A stretch of DNA of 64,000 nucleotides, taken from Tenacibaculum sp. AHE14PA (GTDB lineage Bacteria > Bacteroidota > Bacteroidia > Flavobacteriales > Flavobacteriaceae). The notes below the pieces were generated by a model. That model had not been told where the DNA came from, made no database searches, and was given only the letters and a program-made list of their open reading frames with translations. Each line of letters starts with the position of its first letter. Position 1 is the first letter of the stretch. A program made the position numbers and the translations under genes. Below, in pieces: positions 16,074 to 25,008 of the stretch. The stretch is from contig NZ_CP058983.1 in the NCBI RefSeq assembly GCF_019278465.1, positions 1,735,501-1,799,500 on the forward strand, given 5' to 3'.

Positions 16074-17330
16074 TTAATCTATTTCTCTTTTCTGGAACCA
16101 TTTAAGACTATTTAATGATAAACTTAATCTAACATTAAAATATTCTTCTTTTACCAAGCTACTACTTGATGATCCTTTTTGCCCATATTCAAATCCAATA
16201 TTTACATTAGACAATTGTCTTGGCAATGGCAATCCTAATCCAATATTTATGCCAAAGTCTTTAATTGCTGTAAAATCATTTGTGGTCTTAACTAACAGAC
16301 CTGTATCTTCGAATCGCAAACCAGCCCTATAAGTAACTCTATCCCAATAACTTGATATTGAATTCACCTTCGGAATATAATAACCTCCTATTGATAATTT
16401 ATTTGAATCATCGTATTTATAGCCCCCGCCATCTGAAATTAATGAACTATTACTACTTAAAGCACTTTGATATTGCTGATTAATACCTACATACCATTTG
16501 TTCTCTTTTCCTAAACCTACTCCGAAAACAGTTTTTACAGGAATGTTTATATCTCCACTTACCGTTCTATTAAAAAGCTCATCTCTTTGAATATCTTGTC
16601 CTGAAAAAGAATACATTCTTTCATTTCCGTTTGCAGATAAATCGCTATTTAAAGTTATTGAAGCTCCAGTAAAAAAGTTTAAATTATTTTTCAACTCTCT
16701 TTTGTATTGAGCACCTAATTTAAATTGCCCTCCTCTAATATTTACAGATTCTTCATTTTTTGTTCCTAAAGCAACATCAGCCCTTTGGTTTATGATGCTA
16801 TTATCTAGATTACCAAAAATATATCCTGCTTCGACACCTACTGAAAGCCCCTTTAAAACATACATTCCAAAACTGGCATATATTTTATTTGTTCCTCCTT
16901 CTCCTCTAAACAAAGTTACCTCTTCATCGTTTTGGTTATTTAATAAAGAATAACCAACTGAAGAAAAAGGTTGTAACCCAACAGAAACCCCTGCTTTTTT
17001 ACCTAACGGAAAACCTAAAGAGATATAACGTAAGTTTGTTGACTTACCAGATTGTGATGTATTTCCTTCTTTTATTGTTAGGAAACTCATATTTCCACCT
17101 ATACCATATGTAGCCGCTCTTAAATCTGCATTTGAAGCCGGATTCGTGAAATTTAAGTGGTGAGTATCTTTTAAAGCAACTCCAATACCCCCCATAGATG
17201 CTTGCTCTACAGTAACTGCTTCAAAATTTTCTCCAATTCCAAAATAAGAATAAGGTGACGCACTGTTTCTTTGTGCTGATATTGTTACTGCGCTAAGCAC
17301 AAGTATTCCTAATATAAATCTCTTAATCAT
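16074..17330 (-). CDS. Putative outer-membrane beta-barrel protein
   Basis: This is a 418-residue protein with a cleavable signal peptide (LSAVTISAQ). The mature part starts NSASPYSYFGIGENFEAVTVEQASMGGIG, resembling the N-terminal hatch of FadL/PorV-like Bacteroidota barrels, then shows alternating short strands rich in Gly, Ser and Tyr, and ends FNVRLSLSLNSLKWFQKREID. A barrel is therefore likely, but the ligand or role is unknown. The gene overlaps the end of coaX by 8 bases and is followed 19 bases later by the TPR gene, so the two envelope proteins are probably made together. Confidence 0.72.
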   Translation of the reverse strand: MIKRFILGILVLSAVTISAQRNSASPYSYFGIGENFEAVTVEQASMGGIGVALKDTHHLNFTNPASNADLRAATYGIGGNMSFLTIKEGNTSQSGKSTNLRYISLGFPLGKKAGVSVGLQPFSSVGYSLLNNQNDEEVTLFRGEGGTNKIYASFGMYVLKGLSVGVEAGYIFGNLDNSIINQRADVALGTKNEESVNIRGGQFKLGAQYKRELKNNLNFFTGASITLNSDLSANGNERMYSFSGQDIQRDELFNRTVSGDINIPVKTVFGVGLGKENKWYVGINQQYQSALSSNSSLISDGGGYKYDDSNKLSIGGYYIPKVNSISSYWDRVTYRAGLRFEDTGLLVKTTNDFTAIKDFGINIGLGLPLPRQLSNVNIGFEYGQKGSSSSSLVKEEYFNVRLSLSLNSLKWFQKREID

Positions 17331-18054
17331 TCGTTAAATTATATGTCAAAACGGTATGTAATCCTTCCAAAACAAAATTTGGATGGGCAAATATGCCACT
17401 TTTTAATTGTTTAGCCAAGAAATATGTGTCTCCTCCTGTTAAAACAATTGTTAAATCTCCATACTTTTTTTGATATTGATTAATAACGCCTTCAATTTCA
17501 TTAATTACGCCGTTTACAACACCCGAATGTATTGATGTGTTTGTGTTTGTGCCTATAAAACTAGATACTTCACTTAAACCTAGCAATGGTAATTTAGCCG
17601 TATAATCATGTAATGCCTTATACCTCATTGTAATACCTAAAGAAATTGCACCTCCTAAATATTCGTTTTTATTATTGATAAAATCGAAAGTAATACAGGT
17701 TCCTGCATCAATAATTAAAACGTTTTTTTGCGGGTATTTTCCTGTAGCTGCTGCTGCGAGTGCTATTCTGTCAACACCTAAAGTTTTTGGGGTCTCGTAT
17801 TTATTTATAAAAGGAACTTTAATATCGGAATTTAAAAAAATCGGATTTAATAAATCAGTGATTTCTTTTAGTGTTTTTTCTGATATATTAGACACAGAAG
17901 ACACAATAGAGCTTGAAATAGAAAAATTTTTAATAATTTTTTTCACTTCAAATACAATTTCTGCCTTGCTAAAAACAAAAATTTCTTTGATTGTATTCAA
18001 CTCAAAAACAGCTGCTTTAACTCTTGTATTACCAACATCGATAATTAAATTCAT
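17323..18054 (-). CDS. coaX: Type III pantothenate kinase CoaX
   Basis: The 243-residue enzyme phosphorylates pantothenate in the first step of coenzyme A synthesis. ASKHA-fold motifs are visible: MNLIIDVGNTRVKAAVF (phosphate 1), PKTLGVDRIALAAAA (substrate loop with Asp-Arg), VLIIDAGTCITFDFI (phosphate 2) and LTGGDTYFL near the end (adenosine). Type III kinases need a monovalent cation and are not feedback inhibited by CoA. It heads the leftward run that continues with the barrel, TPR and lptC genes, with an 8-base overlap to the barrel gene. Its start is close to the tRNA promoter on the opposite strand. Confidence 0.95.
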   Translation of the reverse strand: MNLIIDVGNTRVKAAVFELNTIKEIFVFSKAEIVFEVKKIIKNFSISSSIVSSVSNISEKTLKEITDLLNPIFLNSDIKVPFINKYETPKTLGVDRIALAAAATGKYPQKNVLIIDAGTCITFDFINNKNEYLGGAISLGITMRYKALHDYTAKLPLLGLSEVSSFIGTNTNTSIHSGVVNGVINEIEGVINQYQKKYGDLTIVLTGGDTYFLAKQLKSGIFAHPNFVLEGLHTVLTYNLTND

Positions 18055-18108
18055 CTTTACATTTCTTAGAATTCAAATTTACAATACATTTTTTTTAAAA
18101 CAAATACT

Positions 18109-18138
18109 TTGTATAATTAAAAAACGGTTGTATATTTG
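18109..18138 (+). promoter_or_regulatory. Promoter of the tRNA-Phe pair
   Basis: TTG at 18109-18111 and TATATTTG at 18131-18138 are separated by exactly 19 bases, an excellent match to the flavobacterial TTG-N(17-19)-TAnnTTTG promoter. The start of transcription would fall about 20 bases before the first tRNA. Confidence 0.85.
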
Positions 18139-18164
18139 CATCCGCTTAACGAAAGTAGCAAACT

Positions 18165-18237
18165 GGTGCCTTAGCTCAGTTGGTAGAGCAAAGGACTGAA
18201 AATCCTTGTGTCCCTGGTTCGATTCCTGGAGGCACCA
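18165..18237 (+). tRNA. tRNA-Phe (GAA), copy 1
   Basis: The 73-base sequence folds as a standard cloverleaf: acceptor arms GGTGCCT and AGGCACC with discriminator A, a D-loop with AGCTCAGTTGGTAGAGC, an anticodon loop CTGAAAA giving anticodon GAA, and a T-arm CCTGGTTCGATTCCTGG. No CCA is encoded. It is identical to the second copy and is transcribed from the promoter at 18109. Confidence 0.97.
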
Positions 18238-18295
18238 CTATAATTTTCTCAATCTAATTGTGAATTTTATTTTGTTACTTAAATAAGCATTCAAC

Positions 18296-18368
18296 GGTGC
18301 CTTAGCTCAGTTGGTAGAGCAAAGGACTGAAAATCCTTGTGTCCCTGGTTCGATTCCTGGAGGCACCA
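18296..18368 (+). tRNA. tRNA-Phe (GAA), copy 2
   Basis: Identical over all 73 bases to copy 1, and separated from it by 58 bases of AT-rich spacer that is not a repeat of the upstream flank. An intrinsic terminator follows immediately. The two genes are probably processed from one transcript. Confidence 0.97.
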
Positions 18369-18371
18369 CCG

Positions 18372-18407
18372 AAAAAACCCGAACATTTGTTCGGGTTTTT
18401 TGTTTTT
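18372..18407 (+). terminator. Terminator of the tRNA-Phe operon
   Basis: The arms AAAACCCGAACA and TGTTCGGGTTTT are followed by a T run, a few bases after the second tRNA. Confidence 0.92.
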
Positions 18408-18414
18408 ACAACAT

Positions 18415-18446
18415 AAAAAACTCATTGTTTTAGCAATGAGTTTTTA
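18415..18446 (-). terminator. Terminator of the EEP-family gene
   Basis: The arms CTCATTG and CAATGAG with a six-base loop are flanked by A and T runs; on the minus strand the stem is followed by U residues. It lies just beyond the stop of the gene at 18451. Confidence 0.75.
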
Positions 18447-18450
18447 AGTT

Positions 18451-19428
18451 TTATTTTAATCTGAATCTCATTTCTACGGGTAAATGATCTGAGGCTTGCT
18501 CAAAATCATTCAATACTTTTCCGCCTATATATTCAATAGAGTTTTCTGTATAAAAAATATAATCTATTCGCTCGAAAGGATTTTTACTATTAAATGTATT
18601 TGAAGGATCTACAGCGTTAAAAGCAGCGTTTCCTACTCCGTTCATTTTAAATATTTTTTGAACTGCTGAATTCTCATCTCTCGCGCTTGAATTAAAATCA
18701 CCTAATAATATTGTTGGATATTTATCCTTATATTGACTAAACAGCTCCAAAATATACTCAAACTGACGAACCCTAGTATCTTTGTCAAAAGCCTCTAAAT
18801 GGATATTTATTAACACCACTTCTTTCCCTTCTAAAATAACTTTTACAACTTGCGCCAACCTTTCTAGATACAAAGCATCTCTATAAAAAGGATTATCTGG
18901 TACACGTTCTAAAACAATGCGCTCGTACTCTTTTAATTTATATTTACTAATAATTGATTGACCCGAGATTACTTTTCCGAAGTGCATACTTGGTGGCCAA
19001 TACGGAAAAGGCACATAGCGCTCATCCCAATTTACACCTCTTGCGGCATAATTATATCCTAAATTCATAAACGCTTCTTCCTGATCTACGTTATAAGATC
19101 TTGAAGCCTTATAATCAATTTCCTGAAAAGCAATAATATCCGGATTTACTTTTTTAAGTTCACTTTCTACCTTTTGCTGGTTTTTATCAAACAACTCTTT
19201 TGGTTTTGCTACCGGTAAATTATTTGTCATTCCACTTAAATAACCAACATTATAAGTTACAATACTATATATTGAATCATTTTTTACAACTAGGGAGTTT
19301 TCTCTTTCTATTAATTTACTATACTCTTTTTCATCAATTGATGGTGATGATGCCCAGAAAAAAAAGAGTACAAAGCCTACAAACATTAATAAAAGCAGCT
19401 TCCACAAAAATCTGACTGTATTTTTCAT
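18451..19428 (-). CDS. Endonuclease/exonuclease/phosphatase family protein, membrane anchored
   Basis: The 325-residue protein has an N-terminal hydrophobic segment (about residues 8-28, LLLMFVGFVLFFFWASSP) and an EEP-fold catalytic domain outside the cytoplasm. Catalytic motifs are YNVGYLSG, IIAFQEIDY (metal-binding Glu), VVLINIHLEAF, TILLGDFNSSARDE (Asp and Asn) and SDHLPVEMRF (Asp-His). The substrate cannot be told from sequence: family members cleave DNA, RNA, inositol phosphates or sphingomyelin-type lipids. An extracytoplasmic position suggests a nuclease or phosphodiesterase acting in the periplasm. Confidence 0.85.
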   Translation of the reverse strand: MKNTVRFLWKLLLLMFVGFVLFFFWASSPSIDEKEYSKLIERENSLVVKNDSIYSIVTYNVGYLSGMTNNLPVAKPKELFDKNQQKVESELKKVNPDIIAFQEIDYKASRSYNVDQEEAFMNLGYNYAARGVNWDERYVPFPYWPPSMHFGKVISGQSIISKYKLKEYERIVLERVPDNPFYRDALYLERLAQVVKVILEGKEVVLINIHLEAFDKDTRVRQFEYILELFSQYKDKYPTILLGDFNSSARDENSAVQKIFKMNGVGNAAFNAVDPSNTFNSKNPFERIDYIFYTENSIEYIGGKVLNDFEQASDHLPVEMRFRLK

Positions 19429-19528
19429 AAAAATTAAAGAAATGTTAAAGTTACTTTCAAATTTAAACTTTTTTAAAGAAGCATAGTCATAGATGTATAA
19501 ATAATTAAAAAACTTAAATTTTATAAAT

Positions 19529-19996
19529 ATGAAAAAATTAGTAACAGTATTGGTTTTAGCAATTGGGTTTACATTAACAACTCAAGCTCAAAAAGGAAAA
19601 AGAAATAACTTAGAAATGCTAACTGTAGAACAACAAACTGAGTTAGCTGTAAAAAAAATGACATTAAAGCTAGATTTAACAACTTCTCAGCAGCGAGATA
19701 TCACTCCCTTATTAACTGATAAATTTATAAAACGTAAAGAAATGCATCAGAAAAGAAAGGCAATGAAGGAAAGTGGTGAAAAAAGAGCTAAACTATCTGC
19801 TGATGACCGTTTTAATAAGAAAAGCAATGCTTTAGATGCTCAAATTACTTTTAAAGCCGAAATGAAACGTATTTTAAACAAACAACAATACGAACGTTTC
19901 GAAAAAATGAGCGCAAAGAAAAAGCATAAAGCTAAAAAGAAAATGAAGCACAGAAAAGGTTTAAAAGAAGAACATAGTGATAACCAAGAAAAATAG
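19529..19996 (+). CDS. Small secreted helical protein, Spy/CpxP-like
   Basis: The 155-residue protein has a signal peptide (cleavage near LTTQAQ). The mature part is highly charged and helical: LTVEQQTELAVKKMTLKLDLTTSQQRDITPLL contains an LTxxQ-type motif, and the second half is very rich in Lys, Arg and Glu with ILNKQQYERFEKM. This resembles small periplasmic stress proteins of the Spy/CpxP type common in Bacteroidota. A chaperone or metal-stress function would be an inference from that similarity. The gene is monocistronic, with its own terminator downstream. Confidence 0.7.
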   Translation: MKKLVTVLVLAIGFTLTTQAQKGKRNNLEMLTVEQQTELAVKKMTLKLDLTTSQQRDITPLLTDKFIKRKEMHQKRKAMKESGEKRAKLSADDRFNKKSNALDAQITFKAEMKRILNKQQYERFEKMSAKKKHKAKKKMKHRKGLKEEHSDNQEK

Positions 19997-20029
19997 TATT
20001 GATTGATTGATAGTAGGTTAGTTTTGATT

Positions 20030-20066
20030 AAAAGCTCAGTTTTGGAAACAAAACTGAGCTTTTTTA
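20030..20066 (+). terminator. Intrinsic terminator of the Spy-like gene
   Basis: A perfect stem with arms AGCTCAGTTTT and AAAACTGAGCT is followed by six T residues, about 35 bases after the stop. Confidence 0.92.
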
Positions 20067-20084
20067 TGAATTTTTGTGAGGCTT

Positions 20085-20166
20085 GGCGTTAGGGATTGAA
20101 GTGACATCCTTTTTTTGAGGCACGAAAAAAAGATACAACGTAAAGCCCGACCTTTAGGTAACGCCC
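20085..20166. repeat. Structured intergenic repeat element with terminal inverted repeats
   Basis: The element is bounded by perfect 7-bp inverted ends GGCGTTA and TAACGCC. Inside, ATCCTTTTTTT and AAAAAAAGAT flank GAGGCACG and form an internal hairpin, and GCCCGACC lies near the right end. The region is less AT-rich than the surrounding intergenic DNA and has no reading frame of note. I recall elements of this design as dispersed repeats in other Flavobacteriia, but that cannot be verified here. It sits between two convergent genes. Confidence 0.6.
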
Positions 20167-20171
20167 AAATA

Positions 20172-20687
20172 TTATTCCTTAAACCAACTTGAATATTTTA
20201 CGTAATTATTAGCTATTCGATCAATTTCTCCTGAAATTAATTCTTTAGAAACGTCCTTAATTTTTTTAGCTGGCACACCGGCATAAACACTTCCGCTTTT
20301 TACAATGGTGTTTTTTGAAACCACCGCTCCGGCTGCAATTATCGAGTTAGATTCAATAATACAATCGTCCATAATAATGCTTCCCATACCTATTAAGACA
20401 TTGTCGTAAATAGTACAACCGTGTACAATGGCATTGTGCCCAACGGAAACATTGTTACCGATTGTAGTTGGTGATTTTTGATAGGTTGCATGGATTACGG
20501 CACCGTCTTGAATATTTACTTTATTACCCATTTTTATGTAGTGTACATCGCCTCTTATTACGGCATTAAACCAAACGCTACACTCTTTTCCCATTTGCAC
20601 ATCGCCTACAATTGTGGCGTTTTCTGCTATGTAACAATCAGCTGGAATTTGGGGCGATTTACCGTTTACTCCTTTTATAATTTTCAT
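20172..20687 (-). CDS. Gamma carbonic anhydrase family protein
   Basis: The 171-residue protein is a left-handed beta-helix of hexapeptide repeats (NATIVGDVQMGKECSVWFNAVIRGDVHYI onward). Three His positions match the zinc ligands of the Cam/CaiE/YrdA group: VIHATYQ, VSVGHNAIVHG. Members form trimers with zinc between subunits; some hydrate CO2, others have acyltransferase-like or unknown roles, so activity is not certain. The C-terminal helix ANNYVKYSSWFKE is typical. It lies 6 bases after the LytTR regulator gene and may be cotranscribed with the two-component pair. Confidence 0.9.
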   Translation of the reverse strand: MKIIKGVNGKSPQIPADCYIAENATIVGDVQMGKECSVWFNAVIRGDVHYIKMGNKVNIQDGAVIHATYQKSPTTIGNNVSVGHNAIVHGCTIYDNVLIGMGSIIMDDCIIESNSIIAAGAVVSKNTIVKSGSVYAGVPAKKIKDVSKELISGEIDRIANNYVKYSSWFKE

Positions 20688-20693
20688 TTGTAT

Positions 20694-21425
20694 TTATTTA
20701 AAATATGATAATAAATTTGCTTTTTTTGATGCGGATACCATTACTTCTTTTCCGTTGGATAAAAGTACGCTTCCGCCCTTACCTTTTTTATATTTTACAA
20801 TTTCATTTACGTTTACCAAATACGATTTATGTACGCGCGCAAAACCACTTTCTTTTAAAAGATCGTCAAAGTGTTTTAAGGTTTTACTAACTACTTTTTT
20901 GGTGTTTTCGAAGTAGATTTCGGTATAATTATCATCTGCCTTGCAAAACAGAATATCTGCAACTGAAACAACCTCAAATCCATCTTGTTGCGGAATCGTT
21001 ATCTTATTTAAATCCGCAATGCTTTTAGTCGTTAAAACCGTGCTTTCTAATGTTTGTTCTTTGGTTTTAATTTCTTCAACTAAGTTTACTGCTTTAATTA
21101 ATTCATCTATCGAAATAGGTTTTAATAAATAATACGTTGCTTGATTGTTTAAAGCTTCTATTGCATAATGATCGTAGGCAGTTACAAAAATGGTTTCGAA
21201 GGTTTGATTTTCTATTTTTTCTAATAAGTCAAATCCGTTTCCGTAAGGCATTTCTACATCTAAAAACACCAAATCTAATTCGTGTTCTTCTATTAATGTT
21301 TGTCCGTCTTTTATATTATCCGCTTCTCCTAGCAATTGAACATTTGGGCAATATTTTGTTATATAATTCCGCAAAATATCTCTACCAATAGCTTCATCTT
21401 CAATAATGATTGCTTTTAACTTCAT
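20694..21425 (-). CDS. LytTR-family response regulator
   Basis: The 243-residue protein has a receiver domain at about residues 1-120 (IIEDEAIGRDIL; phosphoacceptor Asp in LVFLDVEMPYGNGFD; switch residue region IFVTAYDHYAIEA; LKPI) and a LytTR DNA-binding domain from about residue 140 (ADDNYTEIYFEN, KSYLVNVNEIVKYKKGKGG). It starts 2 bases downstream of the sensor kinase stop and is its evident partner. Targets cannot be read from the sequence; the divergent VWA gene beyond the kinase is one candidate. Confidence 0.93.
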   Translation of the reverse strand: MKLKAIIIEDEAIGRDILRNYITKYCPNVQLLGEADNIKDGQTLIEEHELDLVFLDVEMPYGNGFDLLEKIENQTFETIFVTAYDHYAIEALNNQATYYLLKPISIDELIKAVNLVEEIKTKEQTLESTVLTTKSIADLNKITIPQQDGFEVVSVADILFCKADDNYTEIYFENTKKVVSKTLKHFDDLLKESGFARVHKSYLVNVNEIVKYKKGKGGSVLLSNGKEVMVSASKKANLLSYFK

Positions 21426-21427
21426 CT

Positions 21428-23614
21428 TTAATTTTTCTTTAAAATCAGTTCGACTTTTGTTCCGCTACCATCTTCAAAAACATCCGAAACTGTAACATCA
21501 ATTTTATCTTTGTACATACTATTTAAAATAGCAATTCTGTTTTCAATAGTACTAATTCCTTTCGATTTTTGCTTTAGCTGATGTTTTGTTTTCATTTCCA
21601 TCGATCTCTTTCTACCAACTCCGTCATCTTGCACAGTTATTAAAATCGTATTCGCTGTTTGCTGACGCATAGAAATTCCTAGACTCCCTTTTTCTTTTTT
21701 ATAACGGAGTCCATGCCAAATAGCGTTTTCTATATAAGGTTGCAATAACATTGGCGGAATAGAAAAATTTTCTTTTTTGATTTTCTCATCAACAAACATT
21801 ACATAATCAAACTTGTCTTTAAATCGATTATGCTCTAATTTCACATACAATTCTAACAGTTCTATTTCTTTTGCTAACGGAATAAAATCTTCATCAGAAT
21901 TTTCTAAAACTGACCGCATTAATACTGAAAATTCAGATAAATAACGATTCGCACTTCGTTCATCATTCACAGCTATAAAATTATTTACCGAGTTTAAAGC
22001 ATTGAATATAAAATGCGGATTCATTTGAGATCGCATCGATTTTAATGCCAATAAATTATTCGCTAATTTTTGTTGCTTATTGGTTCGAAACATAAAATAC
22101 GCCAACAAACTCATTAAAAAGAAACCTCCAATTAATGAATAAATAATCAGTTTTTGCTGTTTATTACTTTCTTGTATTAATTGCTGATCTTTATATGCCA
22201 AGCTAATTTTACTATCGCTTAATTGCTTATCTTTTTCTAGACTTCGGATTCGGTTTTGATTGTTTGCAATTTTTTTTCCGAATCTTTTTACTTGTTGAAT
22301 TTCTTGTTCTTTTTTAGAATACAACGTATCCACCAACTTCACATAATCTTGATAACTCTCTAACGCTTTTGTATAATCTCCTACAGTTGCATACACTTCT
22401 GATAGTTTACGCGTTGCATCTTTTTCGATAATTAAATCTTCTTTACTATTGGCGTCTTTTATACTTTTCTTTAAAAAAGGAATAGCTTCGTTATAAGATT
22501 CTTTTTGAATATAAGCGTTTCCTATTTTGTAATTTATTTTTTGAGAGGTAATAGAATCTACCAACGATTCTTTTTCTTCCGTTTCTATAACAATATCATC
22601 TGCGGCTACTAAACTTTGCTTTCGTAATTGAATTTCATCATCATACCTTCGGGATTCATTATAAAAATCAGCTACTTTTTGCTGTTCTTTTAAAGCTCTT
22701 TTTTTATTTTCTTTGGATGCTAATTTTAAAGAGTTCTGAAAATAACCATTTGCTTTTTGTGTTTTACCTTGTGCTGCAAAAACTTCTGCTAACTTCGAGT
22801 TTAAATCTGTTATTTTAGGTGTTACATAATCGTTTTTTGCAATTTTTAAGGCTTTGGTATAATTAGTAGTAGCTTTCGTATAATTTTTCTTTGCCATAAA
22901 CACATCACCCAAGCCTTCATAGCCTTTTAACTTTTCGTAATTGGTTAATCCGCCTTCTAAACTTTCTTGATAATTCTTTTCACTATCATCAAATTTATTA
23001 ACTAAAAACTGTGTTTTAGCTAATAACAACCGAACACTTGCTTTGTTATCTTCTCTTAAAGACACGCTATAATTTTCTACCGCTAAATCATACTGTTTCC
23101 AGTAAAAATAAACATCTCCCAACTCTTTATAAGTAGTTGCTTTTCGGCTTTTAGAAGATGAATTTAAAAGCATTTTCTCTACAGCTGTTAAACTTTTATC
23201 TATATCTTTTTTCTTGTAAAAATTTACAGAATCTAAATATTTCGGATATAGGTCTACTATTTTTCGACTATAAGGATTTCTTTTTGATTTTTTCTTCTCA
23301 TTAAAATCTTCCACCAACACCTTAACATCTTCATTATCTATAATTGTATAATAAACAGTTTCGAAACCAACATGTGACACTTCTAATTCACTTCCCTTTT
23401 TAGCTTCTACAAGATACCTGCCTTTTGTATTTGAAAACTTAAAAACACGTCCGTTTATCGTAACTCTCGCATCTTTAATTTGCGCTCTCATATTTTTATC
23501 TACCACCTGAACTTCTACTATAAACTCCTGTTCGCTTTCTTTAATTTCTTGAGAAAAAACAGAAGATAACGTAAATAAAAATCCTATAAATACTATTTTA
23601 AAAAATCTATTCAT
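21428..23614 (-). CDS. LytS-type sensor histidine kinase with TPR periplasmic sensor
   Basis: The 728-residue protein has a signal peptide (to about residue 21), a carboxypeptidase-regulatory-like beta domain (about 30-92, GRVFKFSNTKGRYLVEA, VSHVGFETVYY), a long TPR region (about 130-440), a coiled coil and one transmembrane helix (about 490-510, LIIYSLIGGFFLMSLLAYFMF). The cytoplasmic part is a His_kinase/HATPase pair of the LytS class: SQMNPHFIFNALNSVNNFIA with the phosphorylated His, then PPMLLQPYIENAIWHGL and DDGVGR. TPR-bearing LytS kinases are a Bacteroidota speciality. The ligand is unknown. Confidence 0.92.
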   Translation of the reverse strand: MNRFFKIVFIGFLFTLSSVFSQEIKESEQEFIVEVQVVDKNMRAQIKDARVTINGRVFKFSNTKGRYLVEAKKGSELEVSHVGFETVYYTIIDNEDVKVLVEDFNEKKKSKRNPYSRKIVDLYPKYLDSVNFYKKKDIDKSLTAVEKMLLNSSSKSRKATTYKELGDVYFYWKQYDLAVENYSVSLREDNKASVRLLLAKTQFLVNKFDDSEKNYQESLEGGLTNYEKLKGYEGLGDVFMAKKNYTKATTNYTKALKIAKNDYVTPKITDLNSKLAEVFAAQGKTQKANGYFQNSLKLASKENKKRALKEQQKVADFYNESRRYDDEIQLRKQSLVAADDIVIETEEKESLVDSITSQKINYKIGNAYIQKESYNEAIPFLKKSIKDANSKEDLIIEKDATRKLSEVYATVGDYTKALESYQDYVKLVDTLYSKKEQEIQQVKRFGKKIANNQNRIRSLEKDKQLSDSKISLAYKDQQLIQESNKQQKLIIYSLIGGFFLMSLLAYFMFRTNKQQKLANNLLALKSMRSQMNPHFIFNALNSVNNFIAVNDERSANRYLSEFSVLMRSVLENSDEDFIPLAKEIELLELYVKLEHNRFKDKFDYVMFVDEKIKKENFSIPPMLLQPYIENAIWHGLRYKKEKGSLGISMRQQTANTILITVQDDGVGRKRSMEMKTKHQLKQKSKGISTIENRIAILNSMYKDKIDVTVSDVFEDGSGTKVELILKKN

Positions 23615-23871
23615 CTTTTATATATTACTGTAAACATACACACAAAAACTGAGTTCAAAAAATGAGGCTCCTTAAATAACAACATAGAAAAACACTAAAT
23701 AATTGCTTTTACTCATTTTAAAAACCACTTCACTCATTCATTTTACCCACATACTCATTCGCTGTTTTTTAAGAAGGAAGTTGCTTGTAGATTTGACAGT
23801 GTAAAACGACAAGCTACTATTTTTTATACCTGTTGTTTTGAAATTAAATAAACAATTTAAAACATAAAATC

Positions 23872-24996
23872 ATGAAAAATTACATCTTAAAAACAGTTTT
23901 CATTTTTACTTTTTTAATATCAATAGGAAGTTATGCTACTAATACTAAGAAAGACATTAAGAAACAAACAACCAAAGTTGCTTTACTACTAGATACAAGT
24001 AGTAGTATGGACGGACTAATAAACCAAGCAAAAGCACAGTTATGGGAAATTATAAACGAATTATCGCATGCTAAATGCGAAGGAATAACTCCTATATTAG
24101 AAATCGCTTTGTATGAATATGGCAACAGCAAACTTTCTTCTAGCGAAGGTTATATTCGTCAGGTTTTACAATTCACAAGTGATTTAGATGATATATCTGA
24201 ACATTTATTTTCTTTAACTACCAATGGTGGTAGCGAGTTTTGCGGACAAGTAATTCAGACTTCTTTAAATGAATTAGAATGGGGAAACAATAAACGTGAT
24301 TTAAAAATGATTTTTATCGCAGGAAACGAACCTTTTACACAAGGAAAATTAAATTATAAAGATGCCATTACCAGCGCTAAAGAGAATGACATTACGGTGA
24401 ATACTATTTTTTGTGGTGATTACAACCAAGGTGTTTCTGGCATGTGGCAAGACGGAGCAGTTTACGGTGGTGGAGATTATATGACTATTAATCATACAAA
24501 GAATATTGTACACATTGTAACACCATACGATAACGATATTATTATTTTAAATAAGCGATTAAACAAAACGTACATTCATTATGGTAGTGCTGGGTATTCT
24601 AAATACACAAATCAGGCTAAACAAGATGCTAATGCCGAAACTTTAGATGAAGTTGTTGTTGTAAAACGTGCCGTTAGTAAAAGTTCTAAATTATATAATA
24701 ATGCCGAATGGGATTTGGTTGATGCTTCTGAAGAAAAAGAAATGGATTATAGTAAATTAAAGAAAAAGCAATTGCCAAAAAACCTACAAGAAAAATCAGC
24801 TAAAGAAATAAAAAATTATGTTGATAGTAAACGTAAAGAACGTAATGATATTCAACAAGAAATTCAGTTATTAGATAAAAAAAGAAAACAATATGTTGCT
24901 AAAAAACAACGAGAGAACAAGACTAAAAACGAATTGGAAAATGTAATGATTAAAGCAATAAAAAAACAGGCTAAAAAGAAAAAATACTCTTGGTAA
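23872..24996 (+). CDS. Secreted VWA-domain protein
   Basis: The 374-residue protein has a signal peptide (cleavage near SYATNT) and a von Willebrand A domain at about residues 35-200. The MIDAS metal site is readable as DTSSSMDG, with the later Thr/Asp elements in LTTNGGSEFCG and IFIAGNEPFT. The C-terminal third is a long Lys/Glu-rich helix (KSAKEIKNYVDSKRKERNDIQQEIQLLDKK). This suggests a metal-dependent protein-binding module on a coiled-coil stalk in the periplasm. It is divergent from the LytS-type kinase, with about 257 bases between the starts, and may be its target. Confidence 0.78.
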   Translation: MKNYILKTVFIFTFLISIGSYATNTKKDIKKQTTKVALLLDTSSSMDGLINQAKAQLWEIINELSHAKCEGITPILEIALYEYGNSKLSSSEGYIRQVLQFTSDLDDISEHLFSLTTNGGSEFCGQVIQTSLNELEWGNNKRDLKMIFIAGNEPFTQGKLNYKDAITSAKENDITVNTIFCGDYNQGVSGMWQDGAVYGGGDYMTINHTKNIVHIVTPYDNDIIILNKRLNKTYIHYGSAGYSKYTNQAKQDANAETLDEVVVVKRAVSKSSKLYNNAEWDLVDASEEKEMDYSKLKKKQLPKNLQEKSAKEIKNYVDSKRKERNDIQQEIQLLDKKRKQYVAKKQRENKTKNELENVMIKAIKKQAKKKKYSW

Positions 24997-25008
24997 ACGC
25001 TACTAAAT

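Noticed and set aside
17675-18199. A 174-codon plus-strand frame antisense to coaX and running into the first tRNA
   Set aside because: It is the complement of a well-supported gene, overlaps a tRNA and has no recognisable motif.
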